The notes under the pieces were generated by a model. That model worked only from the letters and a program-made list of their open reading frames with translations. It did not search any database and was not told where the DNA came from. Positions 35,591 through 43,429 of a stretch of 64,000 bases of DNA are shown one piece after another (the first letter of the stretch is position 1; each line of letters begins with the position of its first letter). The DNA is taken from contig JBAXHT010000001.1 of assembly GCA_037138755.1 (NCBI GenBank), forward strand, positions 653,805 through 717,804, read 5' to 3'. Source of the stretch: Armatimonadota bacterium. Its GTDB lineage: Bacteria; Armatimonadota; Fimbriimonadia; Fimbriimonadales; Fimbriimonadaceae. Both the position numbers and the translations under genes were made by a program.

Positions 35591-35593
35591 AAA

Positions 35594-36214
35594 ATGAGAC
35601 GAGCATTCACCCTGATCGAGCTGATGATTTGCATCTTAATCGTATCAATTCTCGCCTCATTGCTTTTTCCGGTATTTTCCAGGTCCCTCAAAAGTGCCCA
35701 TGGCGTCGGTACGATCTCGAATCTTCGACAATGCTATCTGGCACTCGCTACTTATGAGTCCGATAACTCCGAGTGGCCAGATTACGAACAGTCAATCCTG
35801 GCTTTAGCCAAGGCTCCTACTCACGACTCAGGCGATTATTGGAAAGTATCCCACGGAAAAGTGTATGAGCCGATGATTTACTCTTATGCCTACATTAGAG
35901 GCGTGAAATACTCGTTCGGCTCCGATGCTCTATGGCATGCCTTTCAAAGTGAACAACTCTCAAAGGGGCAAGCTATTCCCCTCTTAGCCTCCGTTTGGCA
36001 GTCGGAGCCACGCACCGAGTTTGTAAGCTCGAGTGCAGTTTTTCCGACTCCCCCATCCTTTTTCCGCTGCTGGGCTGAACGTCGCTGTTTCATTCCTCCA
36101 AGGGTTACATACGTTTTTCTGGCGGGTAATGCGAAGGCAATGCAGTTTAAGCATGAAATTCCGCCACGGCCCTTCTACTGGGACCGCTTGTTTCTAAGAT
36201 CCGTTGAGAAGTAA
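35594..36214 (+). CDS. pilin-like protein with degenerate tail
   Basis: 206 residues. [27 protein letters not shown] is a type IV prepilin-type signal with Glu at +5. The body (SNLRQCYLALATYESDNSEWPDYEQ) follows H-X9-DG prepilin-like proteins, but the C-terminal motif reads FLAGNAKAM, where the Asp of FxDGHAK is lost. The region looks richer in A and T than its surroundings. It is followed after 4 bases by a membrane-protein gene and is bounded by pdhA fragments, so it may be part of an inserted cassette. Confidence 0.75.
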   Translation: MRRAFTLIELMICILIVSILASLLFPVFSRSLKSAHGVGTISNLRQCYLALATYESDNSEWPDYEQSILALAKAPTHDSGDYWKVSHGKVYEPMIYSYAYIRGVKYSFGSDALWHAFQSEQLSKGQAIPLLASVWQSEPRTEFVSSSAVFPTPPSFFRCWAERRCFIPPRVTYVFLAGNAKAMQFKHEIPPRPFYWDRLFLRSVEK

Positions 36215-36682
36215 ACATATGAAGTCATTTCCCACTGTGCCGCCCGCCTTTTGGAGATTTACCGCAAATTGGTCACGATTGCAGCGACTAGTTTTTTGTC
36301 CCCTAATTGTAAGCCCCATTCTGTATTTTGTGTCACTGCGACTCGCCTGTCTAGTGTCGAACTCCTATTGGTACTTATTCCGATTCGATCAGGTGTTTGC
36401 TTTTCAATCCAGCCTTTTCTTTGTCGTGGGCCTAACATTGGTAAACCGGTACTGGTTCATCATCGGCACCTGTTGGGTCTTGGCGCTGACTGTTCTCGCA
36501 GTTACCGTCTCGGTGGGAGTCGAATGGAGAAAGTTTCTCGCTGCTTTGATTTACAATCCGCTCGCAATCGTTCTCCTCATGAGTGTGCTCGGTCCGGTCA
36601 GCTCAATTACCGATACTCGGCGTGGACGCGATTCGTCGGGTCCGTAGCTTTGCACTCCAAGTACAATTGGCCCTCTTCGCGG
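36166..36682 (+). repeat. tandem duplication, copy A
   Basis: The 3' end of the pilin-like gene, the first 142-residue membrane-protein gene and about 35 bases downstream are repeated, diverged, at 36740-37255. Shared flanking phrases include CCCTTCTACTG and GTAAACA before the ATG and GCGATTCGTCGG near the stop. Confidence 0.75.
36219..36647 (+). CDS. membrane protein of unknown function, paralogue A
   Basis: 142 residues with three or four membrane helices. Starts MKSFPTVPPAFWRFTANW and ends LLMSVLGPVSSITDTRRGRDS. The whole protein aligns without gaps to the second copy at 36792. The helices are strongly diverged in sequence while both termini are kept, suggesting selection on the ends. ATG 36219 is chosen over ATG 36204 because the paralogue begins at the same residue. 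It follows the pilin-like gene by 4 bases. No family was recognised. Confidence 0.7.
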   Translation: MKSFPTVPPAFWRFTANWSRLQRLVFCPLIVSPILYFVSLRLACLVSNSYWYLFRFDQVFAFQSSLFFVVGLTLVNRYWFIIGTCWVLALTVLAVTVSVGVEWRKFLAALIYNPLAIVLLMSVLGPVSSITDTRRGRDSSGP

Positions 36683-36732
36683 AACTCTAGGCAGATCTGT
36701 GGGAGATGCTCGTTGAACAGATGAGCAGTTTT
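36683..36732 (+). pseudogene. second, more decayed remnant of the pdhA 5' end
   Basis: A 50-base stretch aligns without gaps to 35386-35435 (first remnant) at about two matches in three, by hand count, including the GGCAGA and AGTTTT blocks. It lies after paralogue A just as the intact pdhA lies after paralogue B. It is too short for a protein. Confidence 0.45.
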
Positions 36733-36739
36733 ACCTCTG

Positions 36740-37255
36740 CGACCCTTCTACTGAGACCGCTTCTTCCTAATATCCACTGAGGAGTAAACAGATGAAATCA
36801 TTTCCCACTGTACCGCCCGAAGTTTGGAACTTTACTGCCAACTGGAAACCTTGGCAGAGGACTCTTATCTGCCCACTCCTCGTTAGCCCTGTGATGTATT
36901 TCTTTACATTATTGCTATCTTGTCTAGCAACTAATTCTTACTGGTATCTGTTTAAACTTGATACTTCCTTTTATCTCCAGTGCAGCTTTTTTCTTGTCAT
37001 CGGTGTTACGCTGATCAATCGTTTTTGGGTCAAAATTGGTCTCGTCTGGGTGCTATTCTTTCTGATTCTGACCCTGTCCCTTACTGTTGGAATAGACTGG
37101 AAGGGAAGAGTGATCACCATGGTGCAGAATCCGATCGCTCTGCTGCTGTTAATGAGTGTGCTCGGCCCGGTCAGCTCAATCACCGAGACAGGGCGCGGAC
37201 GCGATTCGTCGGTTCCGTGACTTTGCCCTCTAAGTAGAATTGGACTTCCACGCGG
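36740..37255 (+). repeat. tandem duplication, copy B
   Basis: Copy B of the unit at 36166-36682. The first 52 bases are a remnant of the pilin-like gene's 3' end with no open frame left; the membrane-protein gene is intact. Confidence 0.75.
36792..37220 (+). CDS. membrane protein of unknown function, paralogue B
   Basis: 142 residues, three or four membrane helices, starting MKSFPTVPPEVWNFTANW and ending LLMSVLGPVSSITETGRGRDS. It is a full-length paralogue of the protein at 36219, with the same length and conserved NSYWYLF block near residue 50. The gene looks A+T-rich (CTTTACATTATTGC). The intact pdhA starts 51 bases after its stop. Confidence 0.7.
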   Translation: MKSFPTVPPEVWNFTANWKPWQRTLICPLLVSPVMYFFTLLLSCLATNSYWYLFKLDTSFYLQCSFFLVIGVTLINRFWVKIGLVWVLFFLILTLSLTVGIDWKGRVITMVQNPIALLLLMSVLGPVSSITETGRGRDSSVP

Positions 37256-37271
37256 TAATCTCGCCAAACAT

Positions 37272-38213
37272 ATGGGACACGTCCGACCGACCGACGAGCA
37301 GTTTTTTCGCACGATGATTCGGTTACGGCATGTCGAGACGGCCCTCTCCGAGCTCTCGGCAGCAGGTCAGCTTCGCGGTTCGCTGCACCTATGCGAGGGG
37401 CAAGAGGCTTGTCCGGCAGGAGCCTGTGCGGCGTTGCTGAAAGAAGACTATGTGACGGCGACGTATCGCGGCCACGGTTACGTTTTGGCGAAGGGGACTT
37501 CGCTGGATAAGGTGATTGCTGAAGTTCTAGGACGGGCGACGGGTTTGTGTAAGGGTAAGGGCGGAAAGATGCACTTATTCGATCAGGAGTTTGGTGTGCT
37601 CGGCACGAACGGGATCGTAGGCGCAGGAGTCGGGACCGCCTGCGGTGCGGCGTTGGCATCCAAGTTGGACGGGACTGGTCGGGTTGCGATGACTGTCTTT
37701 GGAGACGGCGCGAACAACCAGGGGCACCTGATGGAGTGTTGGAATATGGCGGTTCTTTACAAGCTACCGGTCATCTTCTTCTGCGAGAATAATCTGTATT
37801 CCGAGATGACACCGTTGTCGCGTTCGCACGGAAGCGTAAACTTAGCCGAGCGAGCAAGGGGCTTTGGGCTCCACACGGATTCAGTGAATGGCAACGACCC
37901 TCACGCGGTTTTCGAAGTTGTCTCCAAAGCGGCGGATCGAGGCCGCAGTGGCCAAGGTCCGACGTTTATTGAGGCGATGACCTATCGAACAACGGGACAC
38001 TACCAGGCTGACTCCGGCACGGCATATAGAACAAAAGAGGAGGTTGAAGACTGGCGCTCTCGCTCGCCGATATTGTTGCTTCGGCAACGAATCGGGGCAA
38101 AGGCAGACGAGATTGAAGCTGAAGAGCTAGCGGCAGTGCAAGCCTCGGTCGGAAAAGCTTTGGCATCACCTGTGCCTGGGGTCGATCAGTCGATGACGGA
38201 GGTGTTCGCATGA
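37272..38213 (+). CDS. pdhA: 2-oxo acid (pyruvate or acetoin) dehydrogenase E1 alpha subunit
   Basis: 313 residues. Thiamine diphosphate-binding motif GDGANNQG at residues 144-151 with the closing Asn in FFCENN. TYRGHGYVLAKG and GKGGKMHLF are conserved E1 alpha blocks. It decarboxylates a 2-oxo acid or acetoin together with the beta subunit, whose gene overlaps by 4 bases. No E2 or E3 gene is near, so the substrate (pyruvate, acetoin or branched-chain 2-oxo acid) is undecided. Its 5' end has two broken copies upstream. Confidence 0.87.
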   Translation: MGHVRPTDEQFFRTMIRLRHVETALSELSAAGQLRGSLHLCEGQEACPAGACAALLKEDYVTATYRGHGYVLAKGTSLDKVIAEVLGRATGLCKGKGGKMHLFDQEFGVLGTNGIVGAGVGTACGAALASKLDGTGRVAMTVFGDGANNQGHLMECWNMAVLYKLPVIFFCENNLYSEMTPLSRSHGSVNLAERARGFGLHTDSVNGNDPHAVFEVVSKAADRGRSGQGPTFIEAMTYRTTGHYQADSGTAYRTKEEVEDWRSRSPILLLRQRIGAKADEIEAEELAAVQASVGKALASPVPGVDQSMTEVFA

Positions 38214-39175
38214 GCAAGATGTCGTTTGTTCAAGCGTGCAATGCAGGGCTCCGACAGGAGCTTTCGCGCGATCCAATCGTGTTTTTGATGGGTGAGGATA
38301 TCGCCCATTACGGCGGAATGTTCCGGGTGACCGAGGGGCTTCTTGAGGCGTTTGGCGAGGACCGAGTGATTGACACTCCGATCAGCGAGAGCGGGTTTAT
38401 TGGAATGGCGTTAGGCGCGGCGTTGGCAGGCAAGCGTCCGATTGCGGAGCTGATGTTTATTGACTTCGGACTGGTCGCAATGGATCAGCTTCTGAACAAC
38501 ATTGCCAAGACGCACTACATGAGCGGCGGGCGGTGTCCGGTGCCGATGACGATCATCACTCAGGGCGGCGGCTACCGCGGCGCGGCGGCTCAGCATAGCC
38601 AGATGCTGGAGGCTCTGTTCTTACACCTTCCCGGGATCAAAGTGGTTTTGCCTTCCAATCCCGCGGATGCGAAGGGACTCATGGCGGCGGCGATTCGAGA
38701 TGATAATCCGGTCGTCTTCATCGGCCATAAGCAGCTTTTCGGAAAGCAGGGCGAGGTTCCGGATGGGGAGCATTTCATCCCGCTTGGTACATCTAACGTG
38801 GTCCAATCCGGTTCTGAAGTGACCATTTTGACCTACTCGTTTACGGTCGATCTGGCCCTCAAGGCGGCAGAAGCGTTTCCTGGAAAGGTCGAGATTGTTG
38901 ATCTTCGGACTCTAAACCCTCTCGACTGGGCGACGATCGAGGCTTCAGTGCGGAAGACGCATCGCGTGATCGTTGCTCACGAGGCGCACGGGCGGTGTTC
39001 GGTCGCTTCGGACCTTGCGTTTCAGGTTCAGCAACGGCTGTTCGATGAGCTGGACGCTCCGGTTGAAATCGTTGCCGCGCTCGATGCTCCGATTCCGTTT
39101 GCGGTTGAGCTCGAGAACGAGGTTCTTCCGACGGCGGCTCGGATCGAGGCGAAGTTGCGGGAGATGCTGGGTTGA
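38210..39175 (+). CDS. pdhB: 2-oxo acid dehydrogenase E1 beta subunit
   Basis: 321 residues, transketolase-like pyrimidine-binding and C-terminal domains. VFLMGEDIAHYGGMFRVTEGL at the N-terminus, DTPISESGFIGMALGAAL and EIVDLRTLNPLDWATI are typical, with VIVAHEAHGRCSVASDL near the C-terminus. It pairs with the alpha subunit as an alpha2beta2 E1. The following SDR gene overlaps its stop by 4 bases, suggesting one transcript of three genes. Confidence 0.88.
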   Translation: MSKMSFVQACNAGLRQELSRDPIVFLMGEDIAHYGGMFRVTEGLLEAFGEDRVIDTPISESGFIGMALGAALAGKRPIAELMFIDFGLVAMDQLLNNIAKTHYMSGGRCPVPMTIITQGGGYRGAAAQHSQMLEALFLHLPGIKVVLPSNPADAKGLMAAAIRDDNPVVFIGHKQLFGKQGEVPDGEHFIPLGTSNVVQSGSEVTILTYSFTVDLALKAAEAFPGKVEIVDLRTLNPLDWATIEASVRKTHRVIVAHEAHGRCSVASDLAFQVQQRLFDELDAPVEIVAALDAPIPFAVELENEVLPTAARIEAKLREMLG

Positions 39176-39882
39176 GCCTTGCCCTCGTGACGGGCGCGGC
39201 CCAGGGGATCGGTCAAGCCATCGCCAACAAACTTCGGTCCGAAGGTCACGACGTGATCGGCATCGACCGACAACCGGGCGTTGAACTTCAACTTGATCTG
39301 ATGGACCTCGATTCCATTCCCGTTGCGTTGGCAGGACTCGAAAGGTGCCCCCAAATCCTTATCAACGCTGCAGGAATCTGTCTCACGAGACCGTTCTTTG
39401 AAGTCGAGCAAGCGGGCTTTGCGAAGACTCATACCATTAACGTCCAAGCTCCGCTGGTTTTGATGCAAGCGGTTGCCGCACGCCTGATAAAGGAAGGCAA
39501 GCTCGGCTCGTTTGTCAATATCACCAGCAATTCGGCGTTTATGCCCAAACTTGAGCAGCTTGATTACGCCGCCACCAAAGCGGCGCTGATTTCAATCACG
39601 AAGTCTGCAGCCCTTAGCCTCGGCCCCCACGGAATCCGGGTTAATGCTGTCGCTCCTGGAATCACGAACACCCCGCTAACCCAAGGCATCGCCAAGCAGC
39701 GCGCCGAAATCCGAGGCGTCTCGCCCGAGGAAACCCTTGCTCCGGTCGTCGCCTCTCTCCCGCTTAAAAGGATGGCGGAGCCAGATGAGATCGCCCAGGT
39801 CGTCGCATTCCTCGCCTCGGATGCCGCGAGCTATGTGACTGGGCAGACTTATCTAGTCGATGGCGGACAATGGATGCACTAG
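39172..39882 (+). CDS. SDR family oxidoreductase
   Basis: 236 residues, TTG start overlapping the pdhB stop. NAD(P)-binding GAAQGIG near residue 8, NAAG, Ser in NITSNSA, Tyr-x3-Lys in LDYAATKAAL, and the C-terminal VTGQTYLVDGGQW. With the E1 genes it could be an acetoin/butanediol-type or sugar-type dehydrogenase; the operon link favours acetoin or 2-oxo acid metabolism but does not prove it. Confidence 0.82.
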   Translation: MSLALVTGAAQGIGQAIANKLRSEGHDVIGIDRQPGVELQLDLMDLDSIPVALAGLERCPQILINAAGICLTRPFFEVEQAGFAKTHTINVQAPLVLMQAVAARLIKEGKLGSFVNITSNSAFMPKLEQLDYAATKAALISITKSAALSLGPHGIRVNAVAPGITNTPLTQGIAKQRAEIRGVSPEETLAPVVASLPLKRMAEPDEIAQVVAFLASDAASYVTGQTYLVDGGQWMH

Positions 39883-39896
39883 GCGAGCGTTCGTGA

Positions 39897-39902
39897 TATG
39901 AT
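39897..39902 (+). promoter_or_regulatory. -10 element of the small secreted protein gene, leaderless
   Basis: TATGAT ends 5 bases before the GTG start at 39908. No clear -35. Confidence 0.45.
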
Positions 39903-39907
39903 GCCGT

Positions 39908-40315
39908 GTGAAAACATCTCATGGTATCGTTGTCGCCACCGCGCTCGTTTGCGGAACGGCGGTATTTCTTCAGTCCACTCAGGCCCAAGAGCCTCGGCTT
40001 CAAGTTCCGAAGCTGAATACGTCCAAGCTCACCGCGGTTCGCAACTACGAGGTCTATACGTTCGAGAACAAAACGCTTCGGATCGATACGAGCACCGGGC
40101 AAGTCGATTGGTTGTTTTATCCTCAAGGCGACTGGTTCTGGCGGACTGACGAGGAAGGCGGCACCAAACCCCAACCCGGCACAAATCGGTACGTTCTGTT
40201 CAAAGACAGCAAAATCAAAGAGATTCTTCGCATGGATAAGCAAACTGGCCGAACCTGGAAGCAAAGCGTCAACATCACCGGTGCGCCGGTTTGGCTGGAC
40301 TTCATCGCGAAGTAA
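39908..40315 (+). CDS. small secreted protein of unknown function
   Basis: 135 residues, GTG start. A signal peptide ends near residue 26 (LQSTQAQE). The mature part is hydrophilic with strand-like phrases (VYTFENKTLRIDTSTGQVDWLFYP and DWFWRTDEE). No family, lipobox or catalytic motif was recognised. It may be a small periplasmic beta protein. Confidence 0.65.
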   Translation: MKTSHGIVVATALVCGTAVFLQSTQAQEPRLQVPKLNTSKLTAVRNYEVYTFENKTLRIDTSTGQVDWLFYPQGDWFWRTDEEGGTKPQPGTNRYVLFKDSKIKEILRMDKQTGRTWKQSVNITGAPVWLDFIAK

Positions 40316-40341
40316 CCCGCCGTCCGGCTATGCTTAGTCGC

Positions 40342-40851
40342 ATGGCATTCAATGGGCTTTGGCATGCGAGTTTTACGGTCTCGGATATGGAGGCTTCGCT
40401 GGCGTTTTATTGTGGGCTGTTGGGGATGGAATTGCATCACCAGCAGGTTCAGTGCAACGAGTACACGTCCAAGTTGGTGGGCTTTCCGAACGCTGATTTG
40501 AAGGTGGCGATGCTGCGGATTCCGAATTCGTTTGTGGGGCCGTCAAACCACCATTTGGAGTTGGTGGAATATGTTCATCCACGCGGAGAGAAGACGGATG
40601 TCACTACGAACCGGCCCGGCGCGCCTCACTTGGCGTTTATCACCGACGACATTCACGCCGACTATGCTCGACTCGCGGCAGCTGGTGTGCGCTTCAAAGC
40701 TCCTGAGCCCGTGGCTATAGAAGAAGGGGTGAACAAGGGTGGGTTCACGGTGTATTTCCTCGATCCTGATGACATCACACTTGAGATGCTCCAGCCTCCA
40801 GCCGGTCGGCCGTGGGGTTCAGTGAACGGCGTGGAGCTGAAAAAGCCGTGA
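40342..40851 (+). CDS. VOC (glyoxalase-like) family protein
   Basis: 169 residues. LWHASFTVSDMEASLAFYCGLLGMEL is the first half of the vicinal oxygen chelate fold, HHLELVEYVHP carries a metal-ligand His/Glu, and HLAFITDDIHADYARLAAAGV with GGFTVYFLDPDDITLEML completes the second half, giving the His/Glu ligand set of glyoxalase-type enzymes. TATGCT ends 7 bases before ATG 40342; upstream ATG 40330 overlaps that hexamer. The next gene overlaps by 4 bases (GTGA). Confidence 0.85.
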   Translation: MAFNGLWHASFTVSDMEASLAFYCGLLGMELHHQQVQCNEYTSKLVGFPNADLKVAMLRIPNSFVGPSNHHLELVEYVHPRGEKTDVTTNRPGAPHLAFITDDIHADYARLAAAGVRFKAPEPVAIEEGVNKGGFTVYFLDPDDITLEMLQPPAGRPWGSVNGVELKKP

Positions 40852-42074
40852 CAAAACTTGTTCTCCGAACGCGTGAGCAAGACACGTTTGAGAATGCACT
40901 TGCCTGGCAGATTGAAGATTTCCGGAAGGTTCGACCCGACATCGAGATCGAGGTCGTCGCAAAGCCGATCAGCGCTCATCAGCACGAAATGGTGGTTGAG
41001 GAAGGGGCAAAGAACGGTGAGGGCGATCTTTTTCTGTGCTGTACTGACTGGCTCCCAGAGGCTTTTGCGAAGGGGCTGATAGTGCCTCTGGATGGGTTTG
41101 AGCTTCCCGCAGATTGGCCGGATGGCTGGCATCCGGCGATGCAAAAACTTGTGTATCAGGGGGGTTCGCTGATCGGGATTCCCTGGCACGATGGCCCCCA
41201 GATGTTTATCTACTTGAAGCATATTTTCGAGGATCCCGGTCATATCGCACAATTTGAAGCTCGGTACGGCTGGCGGCTCGATGTTCCCAAGACTTGGGAA
41301 CAGTTTCGACAGGTCGCGGAGTTCTTTACCCACCCCGAGAACGATGAATGGGGCTGCATCTGTGCGGGATATACGGATGGGCACAACAACGTTTATGACT
41401 TCCTAATTCAGCTCTGGAGCCGAGGCGGGGTTCTGCTGGACGACGAGTTTCGGCCTTGTTTTGATGGCCCGGAGGGCGTTGCGGGGTTGACGTTTTTGCG
41501 GGATTTATACCGTGATTGCATGCCTCCGGCGGCCCTGAATTTGGGCAGTGTGGAGGCAGGCGACTCTTTTGCAAAGGGCAACGTGGCGATGATGTGGAAC
41601 TGGTGTGGATTTGCGGCGGTTTGCGAGATGCCGGAGTACAGCAACGTGGTCGGCAAGGTCGGCTTGGCCTCGCTTCCCGGCGGACCGGAGTCGGTTTCGC
41701 TGAACATCTATTGGGCGATGACGATCACTTCGGGTTGCGTTGACAAGGAGGCGGCTTGGGCGTTTATGCGTCACATTAGCAAGGCGGACTGCGACAAAGT
41801 GACGAGTATGGTCGGGGCAAACGGAACTCGGCTGAGCACCTGGCGCGACCCTGAAGTGCGAGCAAAGTATCCGCATTACAAGATCATTGAGGAGGTTCAT
41901 GGGCAGACCCGGACTCTTCCCGCGATTCCGGAGTACACCATGGTTAACGACAACATCTCGACCGCCGTTCATGCCGTCATTCACCTCGGTGCTGATCCAA
42001 GACTCGCGTTGGAAGCCTCCCGGTGCGAGGCGGAGTACTTTCTGGAGCAGTCTGGGAGGCTACGACGGAACTAA
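40848..42074 (+). CDS. family 1 solute-binding-like protein without signal peptide
   Basis: 408 residues. The sequence follows extracellular sugar-binding proteins: QIEDFRKVRPDIEIEVVAKPIS, GDLFLCCTDWLPEAFAKGLIVPLDG, PWHDGPQMFIYLKHIFED, then GNVAMMWNWCGFAAV. The start at GTG 40848 (or ATG 40812, inside the VOC gene) gives no hydrophobic signal or lipobox, so the protein should remain in the cytoplasm. No permease or ATPase gene of a sugar importer is next to it. It probably acts as a cytosolic sensor or carrier; loss of export is the alternative. Confidence 0.75.
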   Translation: MTKLVLRTREQDTFENALAWQIEDFRKVRPDIEIEVVAKPISAHQHEMVVEEGAKNGEGDLFLCCTDWLPEAFAKGLIVPLDGFELPADWPDGWHPAMQKLVYQGGSLIGIPWHDGPQMFIYLKHIFEDPGHIAQFEARYGWRLDVPKTWEQFRQVAEFFTHPENDEWGCICAGYTDGHNNVYDFLIQLWSRGGVLLDDEFRPCFDGPEGVAGLTFLRDLYRDCMPPAALNLGSVEAGDSFAKGNVAMMWNWCGFAAVCEMPEYSNVVGKVGLASLPGGPESVSLNIYWAMTITSGCVDKEAAWAFMRHISKADCDKVTSMVGANGTRLSTWRDPEVRAKYPHYKIIEEVHGQTRTLPAIPEYTMVNDNISTAVHAVIHLGADPRLALEASRCEAEYFLEQSGRLRRN

Positions 42075-42088
42075 ATCAGACTCCTTTC

Positions 42089-43105
42089 ATGCCGGATTCG
42101 TTTGTTCCGATCGTGAGCATCGGGGCAGGCGGAATCGTTCAAAACGCTCACTACCCGGCGTATCAAAAGGCTGAGTTTGCGGTTGCAAAGACTTACGATC
42201 TGAATCGAGACTCTGCCGAAAAAGCCGCCATGAAGGTGGATTCCACGGTGTGCGATTCAGTTTCGGAAGCCGAGCTTTCGGGCGCAATCTACGACCTAGC
42301 AGTGCCGGGTTCGGCAATCCTCGAAACCCTTCGCCAGCTTCCCGACGGAGCCTTTGTTCTGATCCAAAAACCGCTCGGCGAAACGCTCGAACAAGCCGAA
42401 CAAATCGTTGGGCTTTGCGACGAAAAGGGGCTGAAAGCCGCCGTCAATTTTCAACTCCGCTGGGCACCCTACATGCTGGCCCTCAAAGATTTGATCGCTC
42501 GGAACGCGCTGGGCGAGACCCATGAGCTTGAGTTCAAGGTCAATGTCCATACGCCATGGGCGGAATGGAGCTTTCTTGAGAAGGCTCCGCGAATGGAGAT
42601 GGTCTACCACTCAATTCATTACCTTGACTTCATTCGCCACCTATGGGGAGAGCCGCGATCGGTGAAGGCTCACTCGATCAAAGACCCAAGCTCGCCGAAG
42701 TTAGATTCTTCCCGGAGCACCGTGATCCTTGATTACGGTGACATGAAGCGGGCAGTGGTGCAGACCTATCATGGTCATGTTGCTCCACCAGGTCATCAGG
42801 AGTCCTATCTGCGAATCGAGGGTACCAAGGGAGCGGCTTGGGTTCAAATGGGCCTCAATATGAACTATCCACAGGGTGGGGACGATCGGCTTGAGTATTG
42901 GATCAGCGGGAATGTTGAGTGGACGAATGTTGCACTCCAGGGCAGTTGGTTCCCCGATGCCTTCATCGGCCCCATGGCGGCAATGATGATCTGGGCGGAA
43001 GGCGGAACGGCCCCGTCGACCGAAGTTCATGATGCTCTAAAGACCATGTTGTTGGTGGATGCGGCGTACAAAAATTCTGACCTTGGTGGAATCCTGCTTG
43101 CGTGA
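42089..43105 (+). CDS. Gfo/Idh/MocA family oxidoreductase
   Basis: 338 residues. Rossmann motif GAGGIVQNAHYPAYQ near residue 12 and the conserved IQKPLGETLEQA block with the Lys of the EKP-like motif. The C-terminal alpha/beta domain includes YHSIHYLDFIRHLWGEPRSV, with His residues near the active site. Members oxidise or reduce sugars and inositols with NAD(P). It lies 14 bases after the solute-binding-like gene, so both may handle the same sugar. Confidence 0.85.
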   Translation: MPDSFVPIVSIGAGGIVQNAHYPAYQKAEFAVAKTYDLNRDSAEKAAMKVDSTVCDSVSEAELSGAIYDLAVPGSAILETLRQLPDGAFVLIQKPLGETLEQAEQIVGLCDEKGLKAAVNFQLRWAPYMLALKDLIARNALGETHELEFKVNVHTPWAEWSFLEKAPRMEMVYHSIHYLDFIRHLWGEPRSVKAHSIKDPSSPKLDSSRSTVILDYGDMKRAVVQTYHGHVAPPGHQESYLRIEGTKGAAWVQMGLNMNYPQGGDDRLEYWISGNVEWTNVALQGSWFPDAFIGPMAAMMIWAEGGTAPSTEVHDALKTMLLVDAAYKNSDLGGILLA

Positions 43106-43367
43106 AGTTGAGCTAACGTTTCCAGTTTCGAATCTGTACCCGGAGCTTGTCAAAAGCTTCGATGCGAGGGGACTTCACTGCAAAGACATGGGTGGGCTAA
43201 AGTCTTATCCTGGTTGTTCGCACTGGCACGTTTCAAAGCCGGGAGAGCCAGGAGTTCTTGAACTCACATATTGGCCGGTTCAAAGTCGATTCTGGATAAA
43301 GGTCGCACATAATCGGAGAGCACCGTGGATTGAACTAGAGATCGACGCGCTTCTTACTGACTACTAG
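43098..43367 (+). CDS. small protein of unknown function
   Basis: 89 residues from TTG 43098, overlapping the oxidoreductase stop by 8 bases. The frame is open from 43059. It is soluble and aromatic-rich (KSYPGCSHWHVSKPGEPGVLELTYWPVQSRFWIKV). No family was recognised. Translation-like composition and coupling to the upstream gene support it, but the exact start is uncertain. Confidence 0.55.
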   Translation: MREVELTFPVSNLYPELVKSFDARGLHCKDMGGLKSYPGCSHWHVSKPGEPGVLELTYWPVQSRFWIKVAHNRRAPWIELEIDALLTDY

Positions 43368-43429
43368 CTCTCAACTACCAAACGTCCCAAGCTGGAACCC
43401 CAAGCCCCGGAAACCCGTTCCTGAGTAAG

